Of a stretch of 64,000 nt of DNA, positions 44,737 through 54,192 are shown one piece after another. Location: NCBI GenBank assembly GCA_035569695.1, contig DATMMO010000182.1:1-64000 (forward strand), written 5' to 3'. Both the position numbers and the translations under genes were made by a program. The stretch is from DASXMT01 sp035569695 (GTDB lineage Bacteria; Actinomycetota; Acidimicrobiia; Acidimicrobiales; RAAP-2). Below the pieces are notes generated by a model that was not told the DNA's origin, ran no database searches, and was given only the letters and a program-made list of their open reading frames with translations. Numbering within the stretch: the stretch's first letter is position 1; each line of letters starts with the position of its first letter.

Positions 44737-45492
44737 ATGTCCGTGCATCCCTCTGGAGCTGGCGATCTCGATCAACGACCCCTGCCCCGCGATGAAATGG
44801 GACTGCTCGAGGGGATGACGACCACGCGAACCATCCGTCGCTACGGGCCCGACCCGGTGCCGCCCGAAGCCCTGCGGGCCATGCTCTTTGCCGCGACCAG
44901 GGCACCCAGCGGCTCCAACCGCCAGCCGTTCCGATTCGTGGTGCTGTCGGATGGGCCCCGGGCCGACGAAGCAAAGCGCTTGGTGGCCGAGGGTGCACGC
45001 AGAATCTGGGCGGCCAAGCGGAACCACGATGGCTACGACCGAGGTAGTGGCCAAGACTCGTTGTCCCCCAAGGCGCGCATGGCTCGCACCATGGAGCACT
45101 ATGTCGAGCACTTCGCCGAGGTTCCCGTGCTGATCCTGCCCTGCCTGGTTCGCTACCGGGAACCGACGCCGACGGAGGGCGCATCGGTCTACCCCGCCTG
45201 TCAGAACCTTCTCCTGGCGGCGCGTGGCCTCGGCTACGGGGGTGCATTCACCGGCATGCACCACTACGTCGAGCCCGAGCTCCGGGCTCTTCTCGGCATC
45301 CCCGACGGAGTGTTCCTGGCCGGGACCATCACCATCGGAAAGCCGGCCGGACACCATGGGCCCGTACGACGTCGGCCCCTCTCCGAGCTCGTCTACAGCG
45401 AGGAATGGGGACGAGCTCCGCACTGGGCGAGAGATCCGCCCGGGACCGAGCACACCTCTGCCGGGCCACCCCAGGCGTCTGCCCCTCCCTGA
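44737..45492 (+). CDS. nitroreductase-family protein
   Basis: A 251-residue flavin (FMN) enzyme. TRTIRRYGPDPVPPEAL and FAATRAPSGSNRQPFRFVVL are the FMN-binding start, VYPACQNLLLAARGLGYGGAFTGMH the dimer-site helix, and the end has PAGHHGPVRRRPLSEL. AGGAG lies 6 nt before ATG 44737. The last 25 residues are Pro/Ala-rich. Such enzymes reduce nitro groups, quinones or enones with NAD(P)H, or dehalogenate. The remains of another member lie at 59282. Confidence 0.88.
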   Translation: MSVHPSGAGDLDQRPLPRDEMGLLEGMTTTRTIRRYGPDPVPPEALRAMLFAATRAPSGSNRQPFRFVVLSDGPRADEAKRLVAEGARRIWAAKRNHDGYDRGSGQDSLSPKARMARTMEHYVEHFAEVPVLILPCLVRYREPTPTEGASVYPACQNLLLAARGLGYGGAFTGMHHYVEPELRALLGIPDGVFLAGTITIGKPAGHHGPVRRRPLSELVYSEEWGRAPHWARDPPGTEHTSAGPPQASAPP

Positions 45493-45522
45493 CGGCCTAC
45501 GGCAAAATCGGCTGTGTTACCG

Positions 45523-45532
45523 TTCGTACGAA
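45523..45532. promoter_or_regulatory. TTCGTACGAA palindrome upstream of the mycofactocin-type SDR
   Basis: A perfect 10-bp palindrome, 50 bp before the SDR start at 45582 and just beyond the nitroreductase stop. It is a plausible operator for a TetR-like regulator; no second copy was found. Confidence 0.35.
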
Positions 45533-45581
45533 AACAATCGTTCCGCTTGGACTCTGGTCCACTCAGGCTTTGGAGATACTC

Positions 45582-46439
45582 ATGACAGGTCGGGTCGAAG
45601 GGAAAGTTGCATTCATCACCGGGGCGGCGCGGGGGCAGGGCCGGAGCCACGCCATCCGCCTGGCCGAGGAAGGCGCCGACATCATCGCCGTCGACATCTG
45701 CGAGCAGATCGAGTCCAACCTCTACCCCCTGGCCACGCCGGAGGACCTGGAGGAAACGGCAAAGGCCGTCGAGAACCTGGGCCGCCGCATCATCGCCCGG
45801 AAGGCCGATGTCCGCGACCGCGACGAGCTGAAGGCTGTACTGGACGAGGGTGTCCGGGAGCTCGGCCATCTCGACGTCGTCGTGGCCAATGCCGGGATCA
45901 TGCCCATGGGCACCACGAACCCCATGGACTTCGTGGACGCCACCGACGTCGACCTGATCGGCGTCATGAACACGGTGGCTGCCGCCCTTCCCCACCTGCC
46001 CGACGGGGCGTCGATCGTCATCACCGGCTCCAATGCCGGGTTGATGAGCGGCACCACCGACACCGGGGCGATGGGAGGCGGTGGCTCGGGCTACGCCTGG
46101 TCGAAGAAGACACTGGTCGGCTACACGGAACAGATGGCCATGAACCTGGCCTCGCGCATGATCCGGGTCAACGCCATTCATCCCACCAACTGCAACACCC
46201 ACCTCATCCACAATGAGGAGCTGTACCACGTGTTCCGCCCCGATCTCGATAACCCGACCCGGGAAGACGTCATCCCCGCCTTCACGTACTTCCAGGCCAT
46301 GCCCGTTCCCTACGTGGAGCCCGTGGATATCTCCAACGCCGTGCTCTTCTTCGCAAGCGACGAGACCCGCTATGTCACCGGCCAGCAGTTCCGCGTCGAT
46401 GCCGGCTCGCTGTTGCGCTGGCCCAACGGCCCCAAGTAG
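45582..46439 (+). CDS. mycofactocin-coupled-type SDR oxidoreductase
   Basis: A 285-residue SDR with the subfamily signature: FITGAARGQGRSHAIRLAEE, then ADIIAVDICEQI, an inserted segment of about 25 residues after the second strand, VANAGI, the catalytic pair GYAWSKKTLVGY, and NAIHPTNCNT. This matches the TIGR03971 group, whose NAD is held tightly and is thought to be re-oxidised through the redox cofactor mycofactocin. ATG 45582 is the domain start. It precedes a SnoaL protein by 41 nt. It likely oxidises a secondary alcohol. Confidence 0.9.
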   Translation: MTGRVEGKVAFITGAARGQGRSHAIRLAEEGADIIAVDICEQIESNLYPLATPEDLEETAKAVENLGRRIIARKADVRDRDELKAVLDEGVRELGHLDVVVANAGIMPMGTTNPMDFVDATDVDLIGVMNTVAAALPHLPDGASIVITGSNAGLMSGTTDTGAMGGGGSGYAWSKKTLVGYTEQMAMNLASRMIRVNAIHPTNCNTHLIHNEELYHVFRPDLDNPTREDVIPAFTYFQAMPVPYVEPVDISNAVLFFASDETRYVTGQQFRVDAGSLLRWPNGPK

Positions 46440-46480
46440 GCAGTCCGCCTCACCCGAGCTCTGGACTGGGGGGTCACCGC

Positions 46481-46891
46481 ATGGACGACATCGAAGCGAT
46501 CAAGCAGGTCAAGGCCCGCTACTGCCGCACCATGGACACCAAGGACTGGGCGGCCATGCGGGGGGTCTTCACCGACGATGTGACCATGGACACCACCGAC
46601 TCGGGCGGCGACGTCCAGACCGGTGCCGACGACTTCCTCGCCTTTCTGGTCCAGGCCATTGGCGACGTCGTCACCGTCCACCAGTGCCACACGCCCGAGA
46701 TCGAGCTCACCTCGGCGACCACGGCCACGGCCATCTGGGCCATGGAGGACATGCTGCGGTTCGCCGACGGCTCCGAACTGCACGGCTATGGCCATTACCA
46801 CGAGACGTACCGGGCCCACCAGGGCGACTGGCGCATCAGCTCCTCGACGCTGACCCGGCTGCGCATGGACTTCACCCCGGCCCCGGAGTAG
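46481..46891 (+). CDS. SnoaL-like (NTF2-fold) protein
   Basis: A 136-residue cone-shaped NTF2-fold protein: AIKQVKARYCRTMDTKDWAAMRGVFTDDV at the start, VHQCHTPEIELTSATTATAIW in the core, and HGYGHYHETYRAHQGDWRI at the end. Members act as dehydratases, isomerases or ring-epoxide hydrolases. It is co-directional with the mycofactocin-type SDR 41 nt upstream, so they likely act on the same metabolite. It converges on the hydantoinase genes. Confidence 0.87.
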   Translation: MDDIEAIKQVKARYCRTMDTKDWAAMRGVFTDDVTMDTTDSGGDVQTGADDFLAFLVQAIGDVVTVHQCHTPEIELTSATTATAIWAMEDMLRFADGSELHGYGHYHETYRAHQGDWRISSSTLTRLRMDFTPAPE

Positions 46892-46959
46892 CTCCCTCTC
46901 AACCGGGTCGAAGGATCCGATGACGGGGCTCCCCTTCCAGCTGGACGATGCCCGACGAA

Positions 46960-49035
46960 TTACAGACTGGCCACGTCGACCAGAAGATCACCGGAGTCCA
47001 GCATGGTGGCCACGTCGCCCTCAGCCAGCACGACCGTGGTGAACGGACTTTGGATCAGTGCCGGGCCGGGAACGACCGAACCCTCCCCCAGGTCATGGCC
47101 GGCGAACACGGGAGCGTCGTCAATCCAACGATCGCCGGCGTACACGCGCCGGTGGCCCATCGGTTGCGCCGGCCCGGGGTCAGACCGCTCCGCCTCCTTG
47201 GGTTGCTCCACCAGTCCGGTGGCCACCAGCCGAACGCCACGGACCACCGGTTCCTGGGAGCGGGTTTCGATCAGTCGTGCCGCCTCGTTTCGGTGGTGGA
47301 GCTCTTCGGCCGCCTGGGCCACCGAGTCCCGAGTGAAGGGTGCACCGATCTCCCGCTCCACCGGTATGGCCACGTCGAAGGTCTGACCCGGGTACACGAG
47401 GTTGAGCCGCCATTCGTAGCGTCGGCGACCCGGGTCCACGCCGGCCAGCTCGAGCTTGGCCGTGGCCGAGGTCTCCAGTTCGTCGGCCAGCTGGGTGAGC
47501 TCCTCGACGTCGACTTCCCGCCAGTCGCCGATGAGGGTCCTGGTGTCATCGATGACATGGTCTGCGGTCAACAAGCCCAAGGCCGAGAAGGCGGGGGCCG
47601 CCTCGGGGATGAGGACGCGGTGCATGCCCAGCAGGGCTCCCTGGCGGGCGGCATGGACCGCGCCCATGCCGCCGAAGGCGACCAGGTCGAGGGTGCGCGG
47701 GTCCGATCCGGCCAGGGACAAGACCCTCCGGACGGCGTCGGCCATGTGGGCGTCGATGATCTCGACCGCGGCACGCGCTGTCCTCTCGGAGTCGAGACCC
47801 AGCGGCCTTCCCACCTCCTCCAGGGCACGATGGGCGGCATCGACATCGAGCTCGAGGCGACCTCCCCAGAACGAGGCCGGGTCCAACCGACCCAGGACCA
47901 GGTCGGCGTCGGTCACCGTCGGGCCCGTGCCTCCGTTGCCGTAACAGACCGGTCCGGGCATACTGCCGGCCGACTCGGGCCCGACGCGCAGGACGCCGTC
48001 GACCACGCCGATCAGCGATCCACCACCGGCGCCGATGGCGTGGATATCGACCATGGGAAGGGCGACACAGTAGCGATGTCGCCAGTTCCAGTCGGCGGTG
48101 ACATCGGGCCGGCCGTCTCGGATGAGACAGACGTCGTAGCTGGTTCCGCCCATGTCGACGCTCACCACATCGCCCAAGCCGGCGCGGGCGGCCGAACGCG
48201 CCGCAGCCACCACTCCCCCGGTGGGGCCCGAGCTCATGGTCAGGAGCGGTCGGCTCCGGATCTCGGCCGGGGTGGCCACGCCACCCGAGCACGTGGCCAA
48301 CAACAACTCTCGGCTGAAGCCGGCCTCCGACAACGCCGACTCGAGCTGGTGCAGGTAGCTGACGATCGGTGGCCCCACATAGGCGTTCACCAGCGTCGTC
48401 GAGGTTCGCTCGAACTCGGGCGGCTTCGAGTAGACCTCGTGCGACAGCGATAGCAACTCCAGGTCGGGATACTCGTCGAGGATGATGGCCCGGGCCCGTC
48501 GCTCGTGCTCGGGATTCAGGTACGAGTACAGAAACGAAACGGCGATCGATGTGACCCCGAAGGCCCGGAGACGGGCGGCCGCCTTCCGGACCCCTTCCTC
48601 GTCGAGCGGTACGTCCACCTCCCCTTCGGCGGTAAGGCGTTCGGCCACCTCCAAACGGACGCGGCGGCGGGCGATGGGAGCGGGTCGTTCCAGGGCCGGA
48701 TCCCAGATGTCCTCCTTGAAGCAGCGGCGCAGCTCGATCTCGTCCCGGTATCCCTGGGTGACGATGAGACCGGTGGGGGCCCCGGACATCTGGATCATGG
48801 TGTTGTCGGCGGTGGTGGTGCCGTGGACGATCGACTCGCACCGTTGGAGGAGCGACTGGACGTCGCCCTGCTCCTCGGCCACGGCCAACCGCCTCAGGCC
48901 TTCCAGGACTCCGGCCGACTGGTCATCCGGAGTTGTCGGCGTCTTCTCCAAGAGGATCGTGCCGTCCGGGCGGAGCAACACACAGTCGGTGAACGTGCCA
49001 CCGACATCGACGCCGATGCGATACGACTCGCTCAC
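46960..49035 (-). CDS. hyuA: hydantoinase/oxoprolinase subunit A
   Basis: A 691-residue ATP-grasping ASKHA-fold subunit. It begins IGVDVGGTFTDCVLLRPDG (phosphate-1 loop) and has IVHGTTTADNTMIQ, the GGVATPAEI region, SSGPTGGVVAAARSA, and VDMGGTSYDVCLI. It forms a complex with the HyuB-type product for ATP-dependent opening of hydantoin, oxoproline or related cyclic amides; acetone carboxylase subunits are also relatives. GTG 49035 overlaps the hyuB stop (GTGA). Substrate unknown. Confidence 0.9.
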   Translation of the reverse strand: MSESYRIGVDVGGTFTDCVLLRPDGTILLEKTPTTPDDQSAGVLEGLRRLAVAEEQGDVQSLLQRCESIVHGTTTADNTMIQMSGAPTGLIVTQGYRDEIELRRCFKEDIWDPALERPAPIARRRVRLEVAERLTAEGEVDVPLDEEGVRKAAARLRAFGVTSIAVSFLYSYLNPEHERRARAIILDEYPDLELLSLSHEVYSKPPEFERTSTTLVNAYVGPPIVSYLHQLESALSEAGFSRELLLATCSGGVATPAEIRSRPLLTMSSGPTGGVVAAARSAARAGLGDVVSVDMGGTSYDVCLIRDGRPDVTADWNWRHRYCVALPMVDIHAIGAGGGSLIGVVDGVLRVGPESAGSMPGPVCYGNGGTGPTVTDADLVLGRLDPASFWGGRLELDVDAAHRALEEVGRPLGLDSERTARAAVEIIDAHMADAVRRVLSLAGSDPRTLDLVAFGGMGAVHAARQGALLGMHRVLIPEAAPAFSALGLLTADHVIDDTRTLIGDWREVDVEELTQLADELETSATAKLELAGVDPGRRRYEWRLNLVYPGQTFDVAIPVEREIGAPFTRDSVAQAAEELHHRNEAARLIETRSQEPVVRGVRLVATGLVEQPKEAERSDPGPAQPMGHRRVYAGDRWIDDAPVFAGHDLGEGSVVPGPALIQSPFTTVVLAEGDVATMLDSGDLLVDVASL

Positions 49036-50813
49036 GACGGGACCGAGGCTTGCCCGGCGAGCTGGGATCGCAGCAGGCCGGTGGCGGCCTCGTCGACTTC
49101 CAGATCCATGCCCTCGACCGAACCGGTGATGACCACGCCGTAATCGCGCCGGGCGCCGTCGATGGAGACATATTCGTCCCAGGCATCGTCCAACACCTTG
49201 GCCGGGTCCCGCTCGAGTGGATCGCCCCAACCGCCACCGCCTCCGAAGTCATAGACGAGCTGATCGCCGGTTTCCAGCAGGTGTCCGGTCACCGACGGTG
49301 ACACCACCACAGCGCGCTCGGTTCCCGGGCTCAGCGCACAGGCATCCGGGCTGCCATGGCGACCGCCGGCGATGCCGGGATGGATGTGGCGCTGGTTGAC
49401 GACGTATTGGTTGATGGAGGTCGGGGTGCGCACCTCCTTGACGAAATGGCTCCCGCACCCACCACGGAACATGCCCGGGCCACCGGAATCGGTGATGAAG
49501 TTGCGACTGCGGATGATATGCGGGAACAGGTGCTCGTTGAATTCGGCCTCGGCCTTGATCAGGTTGCCCATGGCCGCGGCGTGGGCTCCCCATCCATCGA
49601 CCCCCCGCACCGCATTCACCCAACCGGCGCTGACTTCACCACCGTGGTCGAAGAAGGGGCGGCCGGATCGGGGATCGACGTCGCCGTACATCTGCCGGGG
49701 GCTTCCGAACTTGTACGTCTGGGGTGCGCAGCGTTCGGGAATGATCTGCGACATGGCCACGGCGATGGCATCGCCCACTTCGACCCCAGGGTGATGGGTG
49801 CCACTGCTCACCGGTTTGCCCTCGACCGGGTTCAGGCAGCACCCGAGAGGCACGCGCAGCTCGACGCAGTCGAAGAACCCCTCGTTCTTGGGGATCGAGG
49901 GGTCGACCATGCTGGCCAACTGGGCGATGGCGTTACCCCGGGTATTGCCGAAGGTGGACCAGGCGGCAATGTGGGGACGCTCGTCGGAACCGGCGAAGTC
50001 GATGATCAGACGGTCGTCATCGACGGTGACGGCCACATGGACGTGGATGTCCTGGTTCCCCTGGGGATCGCTGTCGACGTACACGTCGGCCTCGTAGGTG
50101 CCGTCGGGCCAACCGGCGATCTCACTCGAGAATCGTCGGTGGGCGTCCTCGATGGTGTAGTCGACGGCAGACGTGACCGCGTCGACGCCATAGCGGTCGA
50201 CGATCTCCCCCAGACGCCGGGCCCCGAGCTGGGCCGCGCCCACCTGAGCCCGGAGATCGCCGATGAACCCGGGCAAGCGGTTGTTGGCCCGCATGGTGAG
50301 GACCACATCGCGCCGCTCGTGGCCGGCGTCGATGATCTTGAGCAGGGGGTAGCGCGTGCCCTCGGAGTAGATGTCCTTGGCCATGGTGTTGTACCCACCG
50401 GCCACCGCTCCCCCGGTGTCACCGTGATGACACTGGATGGAGGCGATGAGCAACAGCTCTCCCTCGTCGGAGAACACCGGCGAGAACACGTTGAAGTCGG
50501 GAAGGTGGCCGCCCCCGTGATACGGGTCGTTGGCCACGATGACGTCACCGGGACGCAGTTCGTCGCCGAAGAAGTCGATGCTGAAGCGCACCGGAAGGGT
50601 CGAGCTCAACATGAACTGGGGAATGCCCACCGACAGGGCCGAGAGACGACCCTGGGCATCCAGGATGGTGGCGTTGCGCTCGTTGCTCTGGTTGAGGATG
50701 GGAGTGGTCGCCGTCCGGGAGACAAAGGTGGCCATCTCGAAGCAGACCGTCTCCATGGCCGAACGAATGACCTCCGGTGTGACCAGGTCGACCTCGGGCA
50801 CCGTCACCGTCAT
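49032..50813 (-). CDS. hyuB: hydantoinase/oxoprolinase subunit B
   Basis: A 593-residue HyuB-fold protein. SNERNATILDAQGRLSAL, VIVANDPYHGGGHLPDFNVFSPVF with the metal-like His set, IQCHHGDTGGAVAGG, and the Gly-rich end YDFGGGGGWGDPLERDP are hallmarks. ATG 50813 is preferred over GTG 50822 because AGAGGG lies 9 nt before it. It follows the P450 gene by 13 nt and overlaps hyuA, making a three-gene unit P450-hyuB-hyuA. Cleavage of a cyclic amide or carboxylation of a ketone are the two family activities. Confidence 0.9.
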   Translation of the reverse strand: MTVTVPEVDLVTPEVIRSAMETVCFEMATFVSRTATTPILNQSNERNATILDAQGRLSALSVGIPQFMLSSTLPVRFSIDFFGDELRPGDVIVANDPYHGGGHLPDFNVFSPVFSDEGELLLIASIQCHHGDTGGAVAGGYNTMAKDIYSEGTRYPLLKIIDAGHERRDVVLTMRANNRLPGFIGDLRAQVGAAQLGARRLGEIVDRYGVDAVTSAVDYTIEDAHRRFSSEIAGWPDGTYEADVYVDSDPQGNQDIHVHVAVTVDDDRLIIDFAGSDERPHIAAWSTFGNTRGNAIAQLASMVDPSIPKNEGFFDCVELRVPLGCCLNPVEGKPVSSGTHHPGVEVGDAIAVAMSQIIPERCAPQTYKFGSPRQMYGDVDPRSGRPFFDHGGEVSAGWVNAVRGVDGWGAHAAAMGNLIKAEAEFNEHLFPHIIRSRNFITDSGGPGMFRGGCGSHFVKEVRTPTSINQYVVNQRHIHPGIAGGRHGSPDACALSPGTERAVVVSPSVTGHLLETGDQLVYDFGGGGGWGDPLERDPAKVLDDAWDEYVSIDGARRDYGVVITGSVEGMDLEVDEAATGLLRSQLAGQASVPS

Positions 50814-50826
50814 GGCCTGCACCCTC

Positions 50827-52092
50827 TCAGACCGCAGCCGTGAATTCCAGGTGCAGGCTGGTCAGGCCCTGGAGGAAGTAGGTGGGGATGTAGTCGTACC
50901 GCCGCGCGCTAGCCGGACCGTGCTCCGACTCGGAGATCCTGATGTCGGACACGCGATCGAGGAAGCGCTCGAGGGTGACCCGAGCCTCGGCCCGGGCCAG
51001 CGGGGCCCCGGCGCAGGTGTGGATACCGTGACCGAAGGCCACGTGCTGGCGGGCGTTGGCCCGGTCCACCCGGAACTCGGCCGGACACTCGAACTGCCGG
51101 GGATCGTGGTTCGCTCCACCGGCAGCCACGAAGGCCGTCGTCCCCGCCGGGATGTCGACCCCACCCACCGTGGACGGGATGCGCGACAACCGGAAGGAGC
51201 CCTGTATCGGGCTCTCGATCCGCAGGGTCTCCTCGATGAAGTTCGGGATCCGTTGGCGCTCGTCTCGGAGCAACTGCTGGAGATCGGGGCGCTCCCCCAG
51301 CAGCCGAAGGGATGCGGTGAGGAGCCGCACGGTGGTCTCCTGACCGGCGGCAAACAGGTTGGCCGCGATCAGGGCCACGTCGTGGACCGGGGGTGTCGAG
51401 CCGTCGGGGAAGTTGGCCGTGGCCAGGCTGGTCATCACGTCGCCCTGCTGATTGCTCCGCCGATCCTCGATGTACTCGGTGAACTGTTCGTAGAGGTACT
51501 CGAGCGGTCGGTGGTCTTGGCCCCCCATGGGCTGGTCGGCCGGTTTGGTCATGCGGTTCCGGAACTTGTCGAAGTCGGCCTCGGGGACGCCCAGGAGATC
51601 GGCGATGACCAGGAGCGTGTAGGGGCTGGCGTACTCGCGTACGAACTCACACTTGCCGTTGGCCAAGAACTCGTCGATCTGGCGATCGGCCAGCCCCCAC
51701 ATGAACTCCTCGTTCTCCTTCATCCGCTTGGGCGTGATCAGGCGCATGAGCAACCCGCGCTGCTCGGTGTGCTTGGGCGGATCGAACGAGGGCAGCTGAT
51801 CGCTGAAGGGGAGCTCATCGCGGTGCCGATCGATGAGATCGCCGACGTCGTCCCCCTCCAGGGGAACGGGAAAGCCCGGGCCGGCCACCGTGTTGCAGTT
51901 TGACCAGGTGACCTGGTCGGTGTACACCGCCACCGCCTCGTCCAAACCGGTCACCATGACCACATCATGATGGGGCTCGCGCTGCACGGGGCACTGGGCC
52001 CGGATGTGGTCGTAGTACGGGTAGGGGTTCACGAAGAGCGACTTGTCCCGGAAGAAATCCGTGGCCTCCACGTACGCATCGGTGTCGGTCAT
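50827..52092 (-). CDS. cytochrome P450
   Basis: A 421-residue bacterial P450. The heme-ligand loop FGHGIHTCAGAPLAR puts the Cys near 360. The I-helix has AANLFAAGQETTVRLL with the acid-alcohol pair, and EETLR is the K-helix ExxR. Class I type, needing a ferredoxin and reductase; the ferredoxin gene lies divergently at 52326. ATG 52092 has GGGGG 7 nt upstream and is preferred to GTG 52113. It heads the hyuB-hyuA operon, an unusual link. A 14-bp inverted repeat is upstream at 52178. Confidence 0.93.
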   Translation of the reverse strand: MTDTDAYVEATDFFRDKSLFVNPYPYYDHIRAQCPVQREPHHDVVMVTGLDEAVAVYTDQVTWSNCNTVAGPGFPVPLEGDDVGDLIDRHRDELPFSDQLPSFDPPKHTEQRGLLMRLITPKRMKENEEFMWGLADRQIDEFLANGKCEFVREYASPYTLLVIADLLGVPEADFDKFRNRMTKPADQPMGGQDHRPLEYLYEQFTEYIEDRRSNQQGDVMTSLATANFPDGSTPPVHDVALIAANLFAAGQETTVRLLTASLRLLGERPDLQQLLRDERQRIPNFIEETLRIESPIQGSFRLSRIPSTVGGVDIPAGTTAFVAAGGANHDPRQFECPAEFRVDRANARQHVAFGHGIHTCAGAPLARAEARVTLERFLDRVSDIRISESEHGPASARRYDYIPTYFLQGLTSLHLEFTAAV

Positions 52093-52177
52093 AAACACGC
52101 CCCCTTCGGCCACTACGCTCCGGTGATCATCTCTGGAGCAAATCCCCAGCCCTTATTTCAGGTCCGCTGGTACAATT

Positions 52178-52191
52178 TGACTTCGATGTCA
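52178..52191. promoter_or_regulatory. 14-bp inverted repeat in the divergent P450/ferredoxin promoter
   Basis: TGACTTCGATGTCA (TGAC-N6-GTCA). In the plus direction TTGACT (52177-52182) and TATAAC (52202-52207) could be -35 and -10 boxes with a 19-nt spacer for the ferredoxin operon, so a bound regulator would cover the -35 box. A matching element (10 of 14 positions identical, same length) lies at 62134 before the second P450. Confidence 0.55.
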
Positions 52192-52325
52192 GAAACCAAA
52201 CTATAACGGGAGCGGGGCCGATGCCGCCACCGGACCATGCGGCTGTCCGTCTCCCGATTGAGGCGCCTGAGATTCGCCGGTGAGGTCGGTGGCGTCGTGT
52301 GACAGCCGGAAGGAAACGGTGACCT

Positions 52326-52574
52326 ATGGCCACGAGATCAGGAGACCAGGCTTCGGGGGACGCACCCGAAGTGGCGATCGACCGGGATGCCTGTATGGGG
52401 TCGGGCAACTGCGTGTTCTGGGCGCCCGAAGTCTTCGACCTCGACGACGAGGGCGTGGCCGCGGTCCGTGGCCCGATCACCGGACACGAGGACGAGGTGC
52501 GGTTGGCGGCCAAGAATTGCCCCACGTCGGCGATCCGCGTCGATGGCGTCCTCCTCCCCTCCTCATCGGACTAG
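52326..52574 (+). CDS. P450-type ferredoxin ([3Fe-4S])
   Basis: An 82-residue ferredoxin. Cys23 and Cys29 (ACMGSGNC) and Cys65 (KNCPTSAI) remain, with Ser at the middle cluster position 26, so a [3Fe-4S] cluster is expected, as in actinobacterial P450 partners. GGAAGGAAACG precedes ATG 52326. Its promoter is shared with the divergent P450 at 52092, the likely electron acceptor. It heads an operon with the VOC and acyl-CoA dehydrogenase genes. Confidence 0.9.
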   Translation: MATRSGDQASGDAPEVAIDRDACMGSGNCVFWAPEVFDLDDEGVAAVRGPITGHEDEVRLAAKNCPTSAIRVDGVLLPSSSD

Positions 52575-52661
52575 ACCATTCCTGCACCAGAAGGAAACAA
52601 TCACAACGGGTACGACCGATCGTTGGCCTGGCATTCGGGCCGGCTTCACCGGAGGGACTGC

Positions 52662-53117
52662 ATGGCCACGTACAACCACACCGGACAGGTCGTCTCCGAC
52701 CTGGAGCGCTCGAAGACCTTCTACACCGAGGTGCTCGGGTTCGAGTTCTGGTACGAGATCACCCCACCCGACGAGGCGACGGCCAAGCTCAACTGCCTCC
52801 CTCCCCCGTTGGGGGTGACCGCCTCCTACCTCACCCGTGACGGCTTCGTACTCGAGCTGATGCACTATTCGGCGCCCGAGGCGGCCGTACCCTATCGGCC
52901 CCGCACCATGAACGAGCCGGGGCTCACCCACCTCTCGATCTCGGTCGACGACATTCGGGCCACGGCCGAGAAGGCGGTCGAGTACGGCGGGGACATCATC
53001 GAAGAGAGCGACCTGGGCCTGGCCCTCTTCATCCGGGATCCCGACGGCCAGCTCCTCGAACTGCTGCCCGAGTCCTACCGCGGTAGCCTGCCGCCGAAGC
53101 CGGGATCGGAGCGGTGA
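52662..53117 (+). CDS. VOC-family (glyoxalase/extradiol-dioxygenase fold) protein
   Basis: A 151-residue two-module VOC protein. YNHTGQVVSDLERSKTFYTEVLGFEFW is the first module with its metal His (NHTG), and GLTHLSISVDDIRATAEKA the second with its His. The last metal Glu is in DPDGQLLELLPES, so the His-His-Glu site looks complete. GGAGGG lies 6 nt before ATG 52662. Located between the ferredoxin and acyl-CoA dehydrogenase genes, it may isomerise or cleave an intermediate of the same route. Confidence 0.85.
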   Translation: MATYNHTGQVVSDLERSKTFYTEVLGFEFWYEITPPDEATAKLNCLPPPLGVTASYLTRDGFVLELMHYSAPEAAVPYRPRTMNEPGLTHLSISVDDIRATAEKAVEYGGDIIEESDLGLALFIRDPDGQLLELLPESYRGSLPPKPGSER

Positions 53118-53141
53118 GCACCGCCGGTCGGAGGTAAACCA

Positions 53142-54191
53142 ATGGACCTTTCTTACAGCGACGAGCAGCGGGACCTGCGCGAGAGCCTGGCCACCTTCTT
53201 CTCGAAGGAATCCACGCCCGAACGGGTGCGTGCGGCCGAGCCCAGCGGCTTCGACCCGGGGCTGTGGGCGAAGATGGCGGCCATGGGCCTGCCCTCGATG
53301 GCCGTGGCTCAGGACCTGGGCGGCGGCGGGGGATCATTGCTCGATCTGGTGCTCACTGCCGAAGAGTTCGGGCGGCGGATTCCCCCCGCCCCGCTGATCG
53401 AGTCGGCGGTGGCCACCAACCTGCTGGCCCGAGTGCAAGGAGCCGGGGCCTCGGAGGCGGCCCGTGAGCTCCTGGCCGAAGCGGTGGCCGGCGACTCCCT
53501 GGTCAGCGTGGCCCTCGAACCCCTTCGCTCGGGCGTGGCCAAGCTGGCGCCGGCGGGGGCCGTAGCCGACGCCGTGCTGGCCCTGGACGGAGACGACCTG
53601 GTGGCCTTCCGATCCGAGGTCAGCCCGCGCTCCCCCCTCGAGGTGCCGGCCAATCTGGGGACCTCGCCCCTGGCCAATCGGGGCGCGGGCATTGACGAAG
53701 GGGTCGTCCTGGCTTCGGGGCCCGAGGCCCGAGCCGCCTACGACCGGGCTCGCCAGGAGTGGCAGGTCCTGATGGCTGCGGCCCTGGTGGGCCTGGCCCA
53801 GACGGCCCTGGACATGGGATCGGCCTACGCACGACAACGTCAGGCCTTCGGGGTGCTCATCGCCTGGTTCCAGACGGTCCAACACCGGCTGGCCGACGCC
53901 GTCACCGACCTCGAGGGGGCACGCCTGCTGACCTACGAGGCGGGCTGGTCCGCTGATGAAGGACTGGCGAACGCCCCGGCCCTTGCCGCCATGGCCTTCC
54001 GGTTCACGTCGGAGGTGGCCTTCCGGATCGCGGCTGAGAGCCTGCACGTCCACGGTGGCTACGGATACACGCTGGAGTACGACATCCAGCTCTATTTCAG
54101 ACGGGCCAAGGCCTGGCCCCTGGCCTCTGGGGACCCGCGTGTGGGCTACCAGGAGCTGGCCAGCCAATTGTTCGAGCGCAAGGAGCACTGA
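53142..54191 (+). CDS. acyl-CoA dehydrogenase family protein, first of a pair
   Basis: A 349-residue protein: LSYSDEQRDLRESLATFFSKE and WAKMAAMGLPSMAV at the N-terminal helical domain, and AYARQRQAFGVLIAWFQTVQHRLAD and ESLHVHGGYGYTLEYDIQLYFRRAK at the C-terminal one. The middle domain is shortened and lacks the FAD-binding T-E-P-x-x-G-S-D type motif. Its stop is 1 nt before the next acyl-CoA dehydrogenase start. In actinobacterial steroid and side-chain routes, such pairs form alpha2-beta2 enzymes in which one partner is FAD-poor; this is the likely arrangement. Confidence 0.87.
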   Translation: MDLSYSDEQRDLRESLATFFSKESTPERVRAAEPSGFDPGLWAKMAAMGLPSMAVAQDLGGGGGSLLDLVLTAEEFGRRIPPAPLIESAVATNLLARVQGAGASEAARELLAEAVAGDSLVSVALEPLRSGVAKLAPAGAVADAVLALDGDDLVAFRSEVSPRSPLEVPANLGTSPLANRGAGIDEGVVLASGPEARAAYDRARQEWQVLMAAALVGLAQTALDMGSAYARQRQAFGVLIAWFQTVQHRLADAVTDLEGARLLTYEAGWSADEGLANAPALAAMAFRFTSEVAFRIAAESLHVHGGYGYTLEYDIQLYFRRAKAWPLASGDPRVGYQELASQLFERKEH

Positions 54192-54192
54192 G

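Noticed and set aside
46948..50843. Two open frames of about 500 residues on the plus strand
   Set aside because: Antisense to hyuA and hyuB, both of which have full family signatures.
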